Shown here: positions 21,795-29,136 of the stretch, piece by piece
How positions within the stretch are numbered: position 1 is the stretch's first letter
How the letters are laid out: the number at the start of each line of letters is the position of its first letter
Source of the DNA: Acidimicrobiia bacterium
GTDB taxonomy: Bacteria > Actinomycetota > Acidimicrobiia > Acidimicrobiales > JACDCH01
Direction: 5' to 3'
Length of the DNA stretch: 29,245 bases
Assembly (NCBI GenBank): GCA_013694495.1
Contig: JACDCH010000305.1
Coordinates: 1-29,245 of the forward strand
The notes under the pieces: model-generated
Databases searched by the model: none
What the model saw: only the letters and a program-made list of their open reading frames with translations
What the model was told of the DNA's origin: nothing
Translations under genes and position numbers: made by a program

Positions 21795-23180
21795 TCACAG
21801 CCGGCGCCGGGCCTCCCGGAGGCGGGCCAGCGTCCGGTCGCGGCCGAGGGCGACGACGGACTCGAACAGCGGCGGACCGACGGTGCGCCCGGTGAGGGCG
21901 ACCCGCACGGGCGCCTGCGCCTTGCCGAGCTGCGGACCGCCCTCGGCGTTCACGTACCCGGCGGCCAGCGCGGCCCGCTCCATGGCCGCCTTCAGCGCGT
22001 CGACGTCGAGCGGGGCGGCCTCCCACTCGGCGATGGTGGCGTCGAGCATCGGGGCGGCGCGCTCGTCGCGGCCGAGCGCCTTGGCCCACGCCGCCTCGTC
22101 GATCTCGGGCTCGTCGCGCCACAGGAAGTCGACGTAGCCCTCGGCGTCGGCCAGCGTCCGCACCCGGGTCTGCACCTCGGCGCCCAGCTCGCGGAGCACG
22201 GGGCGGGACCGCTCGCCGTGCTCGAGGAAGGGCTCGACCCGGCCGAGGAAGTCCTCCACCGGCAGGGCCCGCAGGTAGTCGCCGTTGATCGCCTCGAGCT
22301 TCTTCACGTCGAAGAAGGCCGGCGAGGAGTTCACGTCCTCGAGCCGGAACAGCTCGACGAGCTCGGCCAGCGGTCGCACCTCGATGCCGTCGGGCGGGCC
22401 CCAGCCCAGCAGCGCCAGGTAGTTGACCATGGCCTCGGGCAGGATGCCCTTCGCCTCGAAGTCCGACACGGCCACGGCGTGCTTGCGCTTCGACAGCTTC
22501 TTGCGCTGCTCGTCGACGAGGATCGGCAGGTGGGCGAACGTCGGCCGGACGGTCGGGCCCATGGCCGCCTGGATGAGCAGGTACTTGGGGGTGCCGTTCA
22601 CGTGCTCCTCGCCCCGCAGCACGTGCGTGATCGCCATGTCCGAGTCGTCGACGGCGTTGGCGAGCAGGAACATCGGCGTGCCGTTGGCCCGGACGAGCAC
22701 GAAGTCCTCGATGTCGGCGTGCCCGACGGTGACGTCGCCGCGGATGAGGTCGGTGAAGGTGGTGGCCCCGCCGTCAGGCACCCGGAAGCGCAGCGCCCGC
22801 CCCTCCCCCGGGCCGAGCCCGGCGTCGCGGTCGGTGGCGCGTCGCTCGGGCGGACCGCTGCCCTGCGCCGGCTGCCACCCCGACCAGAACGCGTGACCGG
22901 CGGCGACGAGGGCCTCGGCCACCTCGAGGTGGCGGTCGCGGTTGGCGGACTGGTGCACGGGCTCGCCGTCCCAGCCCAGGCCGAGCCACTCGATCGAGCG
23001 GAGGATGTCGTCGACGAGCTCGGGTTGGTTGCGGTCGAGGTCGGTGTCCTCGACCCGCAGCAGGAACGAGCCGCCCCTCTGGCGGGCGAACAGCCAGTTG
23101 AAGAGCACCGTGCGGGCCCCGCCGACGTGGAGGAAGCCGGTCGGCGAGGGCGCGAAACGACACCGGGGGGCCTCGGTCAC
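21795..23180 (-). CDS. gltX: glutamyl-tRNA synthetase
   Basis: 461 residues, a complete class I synthetase that joins glutamate to tRNA-Glu. The HIGH-like motif is HVGG (residues 18-21, in FAPSPTGFLHVGGARTVLFNWLFARQ), and KMSKS is KLSKR (228-232). The FLLANAVDDSDMAITHVLRGEEH block is typical. In the region where many bacterial enzymes have zinc-binding cysteines after AY (here HAFWSGWQPAQ, residues 96-106) no cysteine is present. Lacking glnS nearby and lying with tRNA-Gln, it may be non-discriminating and also load tRNA-Gln before GatCAB amidation, which is usual in actinobacteria. GTG 23180 has a TAGCCT -10 box 7 nt upstream. Confidence 0.96.
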   Translation of the reverse strand: MTEAPRCRFAPSPTGFLHVGGARTVLFNWLFARQRGGSFLLRVEDTDLDRNQPELVDDILRSIEWLGLGWDGEPVHQSANRDRHLEVAEALVAAGHAFWSGWQPAQGSGPPERRATDRDAGLGPGEGRALRFRVPDGGATTFTDLIRGDVTVGHADIEDFVLVRANGTPMFLLANAVDDSDMAITHVLRGEEHVNGTPKYLLIQAAMGPTVRPTFAHLPILVDEQRKKLSKRKHAVAVSDFEAKGILPEAMVNYLALLGWGPPDGIEVRPLAELVELFRLEDVNSSPAFFDVKKLEAINGDYLRALPVEDFLGRVEPFLEHGERSRPVLRELGAEVQTRVRTLADAEGYVDFLWRDEPEIDEAAWAKALGRDERAAPMLDATIAEWEAAPLDVDALKAAMERAALAAGYVNAEGGPQLGKAQAPVRVALTGRTVGPPLFESVVALGRDRTLARLREARRRL

Positions 23181-23187
23181 GACGGGC

Positions 23188-23193
23188 AGGCTA
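23188..23193 (-). promoter_or_regulatory. -10 box TAGCCT for gltX
   Basis: Read on the minus strand TAGCCT ends 7 nt before GTG 23180, fitting a leaderless gltX transcript in addition to readthrough from the upstream gene. Confidence 0.4.
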
Positions 23194-23205
23194 CGAGTCG
23201 GCTGA

Positions 23206-23733
23206 TCAGTCGGCGACGACGACGAGGTCGCGCCAGTCGATGGCGTGCTCCTCCTCGACCTGGGCGACGGGCTTGCGCAGGGTGGCCTCGGGCACGGCCT
23301 CGACGATGCGGAGCCCTTCGGCGTAGTGGTGCGAGTTGGCGGCCTGGCTGAACAGCTCCTCGCGCACCGTGACGAGATCGGCGGGCGGTGCGTCGGACAG
23401 GAAGCCCCAGACGCCGAAGGCGATGCGGAGGTCGTGGGCCACGGGCGCCCGGCCGTAGAGGGCGGCCCGCTTCAGCGCGATGCCGAGGCAGCCGGCCACG
23501 GCGTCCTCGGCTCGTACCGCGCCGAGGTGCAGCTGCGGCAGGAAGACGTCGTGGGCGAGCTTCAGGGCGTAGCCCTGGTCGGGGCCGGGGTTGCCGAAAC
23601 CCTCGCCCCGGGGCTGGGTGCCCTCGAGGTCGCCCGGGCGGTCGGCCCGCCAGCTGTCGGGCCGCCGGGGCGGGCTCGCGTAGGTCCGGACGTCGTCCAT
23701 GGGGTTGACCGGGACGTAGGCGGGAGCAGCCAT
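23206..23733 (-). CDS. conserved-looking protein of unknown function upstream of gltX
   Basis: 175 residues, soluble. A Pro/Arg/Gly-rich N-terminal ~55 residues precedes a helical domain: YALKLAHDVFLPQLHLGAVRAEDAVAGCLGIALKRAALYGRAPVAHDLRIAFGVWGFL and EELFSQAANSHHYAEGLRIVEAVPEATL. I recognise no named family. ATG 23733 has a TAGGAT box (23744-23749) 10 nt upstream. It ends 25 nt before gltX on the same strand, so it probably shares the transcript. Confidence 0.72.
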   Translation of the reverse strand: MAAPAYVPVNPMDDVRTYASPPRRPDSWRADRPGDLEGTQPRGEGFGNPGPDQGYALKLAHDVFLPQLHLGAVRAEDAVAGCLGIALKRAALYGRAPVAHDLRIAFGVWGFLSDAPPADLVTVREELFSQAANSHHYAEGLRIVEAVPEATLRKPVAQVEEEHAIDWRDLVVVAD

Positions 23734-23743
23734 CGGACCGCCG

Positions 23744-23749
23744 ATCCTA
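23744..23749 (-). promoter_or_regulatory. -10 box TAGGAT upstream of 23206-23733 gene
   Basis: On the minus strand TAGGAT lies 10 nt before ATG 23733. A short or absent leader would result. Confidence 0.3.
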
Positions 23750-23808
23750 GTGGGGGTCTCCCGAGCCGCTCCGAGACCGGGGGGTCGGCCGGCGGCGACG
23801 CGCTGCCG

Positions 23809-23814
23809 TACGCT
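23809..23814 (+). promoter_or_regulatory. -10 box TACGCT for glycosyltransferase gene
   Basis: TACGCT ends 6 nt before GTG 23821 with no Shine-Dalgarno, fitting a leaderless transcript and deciding the start. Confidence 0.4.
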
Positions 23815-23820
23815 GCCGCG

Positions 23821-25404
23821 GTGGTCGGGAACGGCGATGCCGGCGACCGATCCCCGCTCGACGCGCAGCGGGACCCACGTCTCGTCGGCACGCTCGTGCT
23901 CCTCGCCACGATCGGCGCCGTCGCGGTCGGGCGTGGCATCCGCATCGGTTTCTGGCAGGACGAAGGAGCGACCGCGTCGGTGAGCGCCCGTACGTTCGGC
24001 CAGTTGGCCGACGTGCTCGGCAACGTCGACGCGGGGATCGCGGGCTACCTGCTCGGGACGAACGTCTGGTCACGCGCCTTCGGGAGGAGCGAGATCGCAC
24101 TGCGCGCGCCATCGCTCGTGGCGGCGGCGGCGGCTGTCGTCGCCGGGGGGTTGTTGGCGTCCCGCTTGTCGAAACCGGCGGCCGGCTTCGTCGCCGGCGG
24201 TGTGCTCACCCTGCATCCCTCGCTCCTGCCCTTCTACGGCCTGGAGGCGCGGCCCTACGCGATCGCGGCCGCCCTCGTGGCGGCTGCCGGGCTCGCCGCG
24301 TACCGCCGTTCGACCATCGGAACCGGCGCAGGTCTGTGGGCGGTGGCGGCCTCCCTCGCCATCGCTGCTCATGCGATCGCGTTGCTCCCGCTCCTGCCCC
24401 AGGTGCTCTGGCTCGCCCGCAAGCGCCGGGGCGAGACCACCCGAGGGACCATCATGGGGCTGGCACGTGCGCTGGCGCTTCCCGCCGTCGTCGCCGTGAC
24501 GATGTGGGTACGAGTCGTGGGCCAGGGAACGGCGCAGTCCTGGATACCCGCGCTCTCGGTCCAGGGGCTCCGCCAGGCGGCCCTCGACACCATCGGGATC
24601 GGCACGGCCGTGGTCGTCGCGGCGATCGTGCTGGCCTTCCTGCTGGTGGAGGTGCGCAACGAGGACCCCGCCAACGACGGGGCGGCGGCCGTCGGCCGCG
24701 TGCGCGCCGTCGACCTGGTCGTGCTCGCCGGTTGGGCGGGCGGTCCGCTCGTCGTCGTCGTCGCGATCTCGGTGGTCGACGCCCCGCTGCTGGTCACGCG
24801 CTACCTGCTCCCCTCGGCGGTCGCGTGCGCCGTCCTCACCGGCATCGCGGCCTCCGCCGCAGTGGATGCGGTCGGCCGGTGGCGACCGCGAACGATGGGA
24901 TCGACGCTGGCTGGGCTCGTGCTGCTGCTCGGGATCGCGGGCGGCGCCCTGCTGGACGTCAGGGGTGGCGCCCTCCGCCCGGCACCCAAGCCCGACGACC
25001 TCCGCGCCGCAGCCGACTGGATCCTCGCCGAACAGCAGCCCACCGACGTGCTGCTCTACATGCCGGGCTGGGCGGAGTTCGGGCTCCGGTGGTACCTGGT
25101 CGAGCGGCAGCCGGTCCTGCCCGGTCCCGTCGACGTGGTCGCGGACCTCTCGACCACCGCGATCGACGTCGGGCACCACCGGACCCCGGCGACGAACCCG
25201 GATGCGGCGGTCGAGCGCCTGACCCGGGCCGACCGGGCGTGGATCGCCGGCTACCCCGACGAGGCCCTGCAGCCCGGCGACGACCTCCAGTTCGCGCTCG
25301 CCGCCACGGTCCGCAGTTGCTGGACGCTCCTCGAGCAGAGGTCGTTCGGGCTCGTCGTCGAGCTCTGGGCCGCCCCGCCATCTGGCCCGCGGGACTGCGA
25401 CTGA
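23821..25404 (+). CDS. GT-C type membrane glycosyltransferase (GT39/PMT-like)
   Basis: 527 residues. After the first membrane segment (about 22-42) comes FWQDEGAT with the Asp47-Glu48 pair that marks the first extracytoplasmic loop of GT-C enzymes, which use polyprenyl-phosphate sugars. About ten further membrane segments follow to about residue 385, with HPSLLPFYGLEARPYAIAAALVAAAG typical of the PMT/ArnT-like group. The last ~140 residues form a periplasmic domain (RAAADWILAEQQPTDVLLYMPGWAEFGLRWYLVERQPVLPG). Acceptor and sugar are unknown; protein, lipid or cell-wall polymer are possible. GTG 23821 is decided by the -10 box; the open frame upstream is antisense to another gene. Convergent with cimA. 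Confidence 0.83.
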   Translation: MVGNGDAGDRSPLDAQRDPRLVGTLVLLATIGAVAVGRGIRIGFWQDEGATASVSARTFGQLADVLGNVDAGIAGYLLGTNVWSRAFGRSEIALRAPSLVAAAAAVVAGGLLASRLSKPAAGFVAGGVLTLHPSLLPFYGLEARPYAIAAALVAAAGLAAYRRSTIGTGAGLWAVAASLAIAAHAIALLPLLPQVLWLARKRRGETTRGTIMGLARALALPAVVAVTMWVRVVGQGTAQSWIPALSVQGLRQAALDTIGIGTAVVVAAIVLAFLLVEVRNEDPANDGAAAVGRVRAVDLVVLAGWAGGPLVVVVAISVVDAPLLVTRYLLPSAVACAVLTGIAASAAVDAVGRWRPRTMGSTLAGLVLLLGIAGGALLDVRGGALRPAPKPDDLRAAADWILAEQQPTDVLLYMPGWAEFGLRWYLVERQPVLPGPVDVVADLSTTAIDVGHHRTPATNPDAAVERLTRADRAWIAGYPDEALQPGDDLQFALAATVRSCWTLLEQRSFGLVVELWAAPPSGPRDCD

Positions 25405-25421
25405 CGCGCTGCGAGCGCGTG

Positions 25422-27041
25422 CTACGTGGCGCCGCCGGCCGGCGGGTGCAGGAGGCCGTAGACGAGCGAGTCGGTGAGGGCCCGCCACGACGCCTCGATG
25501 ATGTTCGTGTTGACCCCCACCGTGGTCCACACGTCCTCGCCGTTGGTCGACTCGATGAGCACCCGCACGACGGCGTCGGTGTCGGCCTCGTCGTCGAGGA
25601 CCCGCACCTTGTAGTCGGTCAACCGCACGTGCTCGAGCTCGGGGTGGTCGCCGTTGACGGCCAACCGGAGGGCGGCGTCGAGGGCGTTGACCGGCCCGTT
25701 GCCCTCGCCCACCGCTATGCGGCGCTGGTCGCCGACCCACACCCGGACCGTCGCCTCCGTCTCCACGCCGCTTTCGCGGTGGTAGGTGGTGACCCGGTAG
25801 CCCTCGAGGCGGAAGTAGGGCTGCTCCCACCCGGCGGCCTGGCGCATGAGGAGCTCGAGCGAGGCGTCGGCGGCCTCGAACACCCAACCCTCGGACTCGA
25901 GCTGCTTCAGTTCCTCCGTGAGGATGCCTGCGGCGCGGTCGTCGAGCTCGACGCCGAACTCCTTGGCCTTCATGGCCATGCCGGCCCGGCCGCCCAGGTC
26001 CGACACGAGGACCCGCGTGTGGTTGCCGACGACGCCGGGATCGACGTGCTCGTAGGTGGCGCCGCCGGCCCGGCCCAGGGCCGACGTGTGCAGGCCGCCC
26101 TTGTGGGCGAAGGCCGACGCACCGACGTAGGGATCGGCGTCGTGGGGCGGGAGGTTCACCAGCTCGGCGACGTGGCGGCTGACGGCGGTGAGCCGCTCCA
26201 TGCGCCCCCCGGGTAGGCACCGCACGCCGAGCTTCAGCTCGAGGTTCGGGATGCAGGTCATGAGGTTCGCGTTGCCGGTGCGCTCGCCGTAGCCGTTGAT
26301 CGTGCCCTGCAGCTGCGACGCGCCGGCGACCACGGCGGCGATGGCGTTGCCCACCGCGCAGCCGGTGTCGTTCTGCGTGTGGATGCCGAGCAGCTGGTCG
26401 GGGCCGAAGTACGAGTGCACCTCACCGACGATGCGCTCGACCTCGTGGGGCAGGGAGCCGCCGTTGGTGTCGCACAGCACCAGCACCTCGGCGCCGTTGG
26501 TGGCCGCCGCCTCGAGCACCCGCAGCGCGTACTCGGGGTTGGCCTTGTACCCGTCGAAGAAGTGCTCGGCGTCGAAGAAGACGCGCAGTCCCTCGCCGCC
26601 GAGGAACTCCACGGACTCCCCCACCATGGCGACGCCCTCGTCGAGCGTCGTGCGCAGCGCCTCGAGCACGTGGAAGTCCCACGACTTGCCGACGATGCAG
26701 GCGATGGGCGCGCCGGCCTCGACCAGGGCGCTCAACGTCGGGTCGACGTCGACCTTGCCGAGGGGGCGCCGGGTGGAGCCGAAGGCGACCAGCGTGGCCG
26801 TCTCGAAGGCCAGCTCGGTGCGCGCCCGGCGGAAGAACTCGGCGTCCTTGGGGTTCGCCTGGGGGTAGCCGCCCTCGACGAACTTCACGCCGAGCCAGTC
26901 GAGCTGCTCGGCGATCCGGAGCTTGTCGTCGACCGAAAGCGAGATGCCCTCGAACTGCGCCCCGTCGCGCAAGGTGGTGTCGAAGATGTCGACCGCGGCG
27001 GGCATCGCCCGCGTCGACCCGGCCGGTGCGCTACCCGACAT
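25422..27041 (-). CDS. cimA: (R)-citramalate synthase
   Basis: 539 residues. The HMGL-like barrel starts with IFDTTLRDGAQFEG (21-29 holds the catalytic Arg-Asp) and has the metal-binding HTQND (221-225); then come NGYGERTGNANL, ALPGG-like loops and KGGLHTSAL. The C-terminal ~130 residues are a LeuA-type allosteric domain. The spacing LSVDDKLRIAEQLDWLGVKFVEGGYP is typical of CimA, which condenses pyruvate and acetyl-CoA to citramalate, the threonine-independent entry to isoleucine, rather than of LeuA. ATG 27041 overlaps the ilvE stop by 11 nt; ATG 27005 is an alternative. Last gene of the leuB-ilvE-cimA operon; isoleucine feedback is expected from the family. Confidence 0.9.
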   Translation of the reverse strand: MSGSAPAGSTRAMPAAVDIFDTTLRDGAQFEGISLSVDDKLRIAEQLDWLGVKFVEGGYPQANPKDAEFFRRARTELAFETATLVAFGSTRRPLGKVDVDPTLSALVEAGAPIACIVGKSWDFHVLEALRTTLDEGVAMVGESVEFLGGEGLRVFFDAEHFFDGYKANPEYALRVLEAAATNGAEVLVLCDTNGGSLPHEVERIVGEVHSYFGPDQLLGIHTQNDTGCAVGNAIAAVVAGASQLQGTINGYGERTGNANLMTCIPNLELKLGVRCLPGGRMERLTAVSRHVAELVNLPPHDADPYVGASAFAHKGGLHTSALGRAGGATYEHVDPGVVGNHTRVLVSDLGGRAGMAMKAKEFGVELDDRAAGILTEELKQLESEGWVFEAADASLELLMRQAAGWEQPYFRLEGYRVTTYHRESGVETEATVRVWVGDQRRIAVGEGNGPVNALDAALRLAVNGDHPELEHVRLTDYKVRVLDDEADTDAVVRVLIESTNGEDVWTTVGVNTNIIEASWRALTDSLVYGLLHPPAGGAT

Positions 27042-27948
27042 GTTCGACCCAGTCCTTGTACTTGTCGACCTCGCCCCGCACGGTGCGGCCGTACTGCTCG
27101 GCGATCACCGCGGTCATCGGGCCAGGACACGGGAGCGGGCGGTCATCGACCGAGTTCACGGCGGAGACCTCCGCGGCGGTGCCGACGACGAACATCTCCT
27201 CGGCGACGTAGAGGTCGGAGCGGGTGAGGTCGCCGATGACGACCTCGAAGTCGTGGTCGGCGGCGATGGCCATCACGGTGCTCTGCGTGATGCCCTCGAG
27301 CGCGCCGGCCGAGATCGGCGGCGTGATGAGCTTGCCGTTGCGGGCCACGAAGATGTTCTCGCCGGTGCACTCGGAGACGAGGCCCTCCGTGTTGAGGAGG
27401 ATCGCCTCGTCGTAGCCGGCCTTGAGGGCCTCGACCTTGGCCAGGGAGCTGTTGACGTAGTTGCCGGTGGTCTTCGACGCCGGCGGCATCGCGTTGTGGC
27501 CGTGGCGGACCCACGAGCTGATCTTCATGCGGACGCCCTTGGTCGCCGCGTCGTCGCCCAGGTACGCGCCCCAGGGCCAGCAGGCGATGGCGACGTCGAC
27601 CGTGCACGGCAGGGTGTTGAGGCCCATCTCGCCGTAGCCGAAGTAGGCGATCGGCCGGATGTAGCACGAGGGCAGGCCGCTCTCGCGCACGACGAGCTTC
27701 GTCGCCTCGACCAGTTCATCGACCGACTGCTCCAGCGGCATCATCAGGATGCGGGCCGAGTTGTGGAGCCGGGCGATGTGGTCGGTGAGGCGGAAGACGG
27801 CCGGGCCCCGCGAGGTCTCGTAGGCCCGGATGCCCTCGAACACTCCCATGCCGTAGTGCAACGAGTGCGTGAGCACGTGGATCTTGGCGTCGTCCCAGTC
27901 GATGAGCGCGCCGTTCATCCAGATCTTGGCCGTCGGGGTGATGGGCAT
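27031..27948 (-). CDS. ilvE: branched-chain amino acid aminotransferase
   Basis: 305 residues, a class IV PLP aminotransferase of normal length that interconverts branched-chain 2-oxo acids and Leu, Ile or Val. The PLP lysine is Lys159 in PPASKTTGNYVNSSL; other family blocks are HSLHYGMGVFEGIRAYET, GYDEAILLNTEGLVSECTGENIFV and EEMFVVGTAAEVSAV. ATG 27948 starts 2 nt after the leuB stop, and its stop overlaps cimA, so the three genes are translated from one message. Confidence 0.95.
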   Translation of the reverse strand: MPITPTAKIWMNGALIDWDDAKIHVLTHSLHYGMGVFEGIRAYETSRGPAVFRLTDHIARLHNSARILMMPLEQSVDELVEATKLVVRESGLPSCYIRPIAYFGYGEMGLNTLPCTVDVAIACWPWGAYLGDDAATKGVRMKISSWVRHGHNAMPPASKTTGNYVNSSLAKVEALKAGYDEAILLNTEGLVSECTGENIFVARNGKLITPPISAGALEGITQSTVMAIAADHDFEVVIGDLTRSDLYVAEEMFVVGTAAEVSAVNSVDDRPLPCPGPMTAVIAEQYGRTVRGEVDKYKDWVEHVG

Positions 27949-27950
27949 GG

Positions 27951-28934
27951 TTACTGGACCCTTTCTTTGACGAGGTCGCCGATCTCGGACGTACCGCCGA
28001 CGAGCGATCCCGTGTCGGCGCAGGCGGTGCGGATGCGACCGGCGGCGGCGGCCTCACCCAGGTGGTCGAGCATCATCGCCGCGCTGAGGATGGCGGCCAC
28101 CGGGTTGGCGGTGCCGGTGCCGGCGATGTCGGGGGCCGACCCGTGGACCGGCTCGAACATCGAGGGGCCGGTGCGGGCGGGGTTGAGGTTGCCGGACGAG
28201 GCGAAGCCGATGCCGCCGGAGACGGCGCCGGCGAGGTCGGTGAGGATGTCGCCGAACAGGTTGTCGGTGACGATCACGTCGTACTCCGCCGGCTTCTGCA
28301 CCATGTAGATGCAGGCCGCGTCGACGTGGTTGTAAGCCGTCGTGACGTCGGGGTGCTCGGACGCGACCTCGTTGAACGTGCGCTCCCACAGGTCGCCGGC
28401 GAACGTGAGGACGTTCGTCTTGTGGACGAGCGTGAGGTGGCGGCGGGGCCGGGAGGCGGCGAGTTCGAACGCGTACCGCACGCACCGCTCGACGCCCATT
28501 CGGGTGTTGACCGAGCCCTGCGTGGCGACCTCCTGCGGCGTGCCCTTGCGCAGGAAGCCGCCCTCGCCGGCGTAGGTGCCCTCGGTGTTCTCCCGGATCA
28601 CGATCATGTCGATGCCGTCGGCCGGCCACGTGAACGGGCGCTGGTTCACGTACAGGTCCAGCTCGAAGCGCATCTTCAGCAGCAGGCCCCGCTCGATGAC
28701 GCCGGGCGGCACGCCCGGGGTGCCCACCGCGCCGAGGAGCAGGGCGTCGAGCTTGCGCCACTCGTCGAGCACGTCATCGGGCAGGACGGTGCCGTCGCGC
28801 AGGTAGCGGGCGCCGCCCAGGTCGTAGTCGACCGCGTCGATGCCGACGCCGGCCGCCTGCACCACCTTGAGCGCCTCGGCGACGACCTCGGGTCCGATCC
28901 CGTCGCCCCCGATCACCCCGACCTGGTACGCCAC
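27951..28934 (-). CDS. leuB: 3-isopropylmalate dehydrogenase (leuB type)
   Basis: 327 residues of the isocitrate/isopropylmalate dehydrogenase family. It has GVIGGDGIGPEVVAEA at the N-terminus, the substrate-binding arginines in LLLKMRFELDLYVNQRPF, RENTEGTYAGEGG, the metal aspartates in TDNLFGDILTDLAGAVSGGIGFASSGNLNP and the NAD site HGSAPDIAGTGTANPVAAILSAAMML. With cimA downstream the enzyme may also act on methylmalate in the isoleucine route. GTG 28934 is chosen because GAGGAGGGG lies just upstream; the frame stays open to 28967 but that part covers the ribosome binding site. First gene of the operon, behind an attenuator-like leader. Confidence 0.93.
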   Translation of the reverse strand: MAYQVGVIGGDGIGPEVVAEALKVVQAAGVGIDAVDYDLGGARYLRDGTVLPDDVLDEWRKLDALLLGAVGTPGVPPGVIERGLLLKMRFELDLYVNQRPFTWPADGIDMIVIRENTEGTYAGEGGFLRKGTPQEVATQGSVNTRMGVERCVRYAFELAASRPRRHLTLVHKTNVLTFAGDLWERTFNEVASEHPDVTTAYNHVDAACIYMVQKPAEYDVIVTDNLFGDILTDLAGAVSGGIGFASSGNLNPARTGPSMFEPVHGSAPDIAGTGTANPVAAILSAAMMLDHLGEAAAAGRIRTACADTGSLVGGTSEIGDLVKERVQ

Positions 28935-28969
28935 TCCAACCCCTCCTCGTCGTCGACCAAAACGCAAGA

Positions 28970-28991
28970 ACCGTCCACCATGGTGGACGGT
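28970..28991 (-). terminator. perfect-palindrome terminator (attenuator) in leuB leader
   Basis: Bases 28970-28991 form a 22-bp perfect palindrome (arms ACCGTCCACCA/TGGTGGACGGT). On the minus strand it is followed by TTCTTGCGTTTT, a T-rich tract that is rare in this GC-rich DNA. It lies between the leader peptide and the leuB ribosome binding site, the position of an attenuator. Confidence 0.7.
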
Positions 28992-28998
28992 CGGGAGC

Positions 28999-29025
28999 GC
29001 GCACGCGGCATGGAGCCACGTGCGC
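28999..29025 (-). promoter_or_regulatory. upstream hairpin of leuB leader (possible pause hairpin)
   Basis: GCGCACG (28999-29005) pairs with CGTGCGC (29019-29025), extended by GGC/GCC inside one mismatch, around a 5-base loop. It begins at the stop codon of the leader peptide and ends 7 bp before the terminator, as the first hairpin of an amino acid attenuator would. Confidence 0.55.
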
Positions 29026-29075
29026 TACGGAATGATCGCTACCGGGCGGCGCGGGGCGGGCATCACGAGGGACAT
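29025..29075 (-). CDS. leader peptide of leuB-ilvE-cimA operon
   Basis: ATG at 29075 opens a 16-codon frame, MSLVMPAPRRPVAIIP, with TAG at 29025-29027. It holds Leu, Val, Val, Ile, Ile, with VAII near the end, so the ribosome could stall there when branched-chain aminoacyl-tRNA is low. The start lies 9 nt after the -10 box, so the leader RNA is nearly leaderless. The identification is inference from position and composition. Confidence 0.5.
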   Translation of the reverse strand: MSLVMPAPRRPVAIIP

Positions 29076-29084
29076 CAGCAGACC

Positions 29085-29113
29085 AGAGTGGCAGCCTCGG
29101 CGCCGCCGGTCAA
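29085..29113 (-). promoter_or_regulatory. promoter of the leuB operon
   Basis: Minus strand: -35 TTGACC (29108-29113), a 17-bp spacer and -10 CACTCT (29085-29090). Transcription would begin near 29077, just before the leader-peptide ATG at 29075. Confidence 0.5.
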
Positions 29114-29136
29114 CCGACACGTGCGAACCTCTGCGG

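Noticed and set aside
24070..26220. Long minus-strand frame across the glycosyltransferase and cimA end
   Set aside because: It runs antisense through one recognised gene and out of frame through another, with Arg/Pro-rich content only.
28935..29136. T-box riboswitch before leuB
   Set aside because: No T-box consensus or specifier stem is visible; a leader peptide with hairpins explains the region better.
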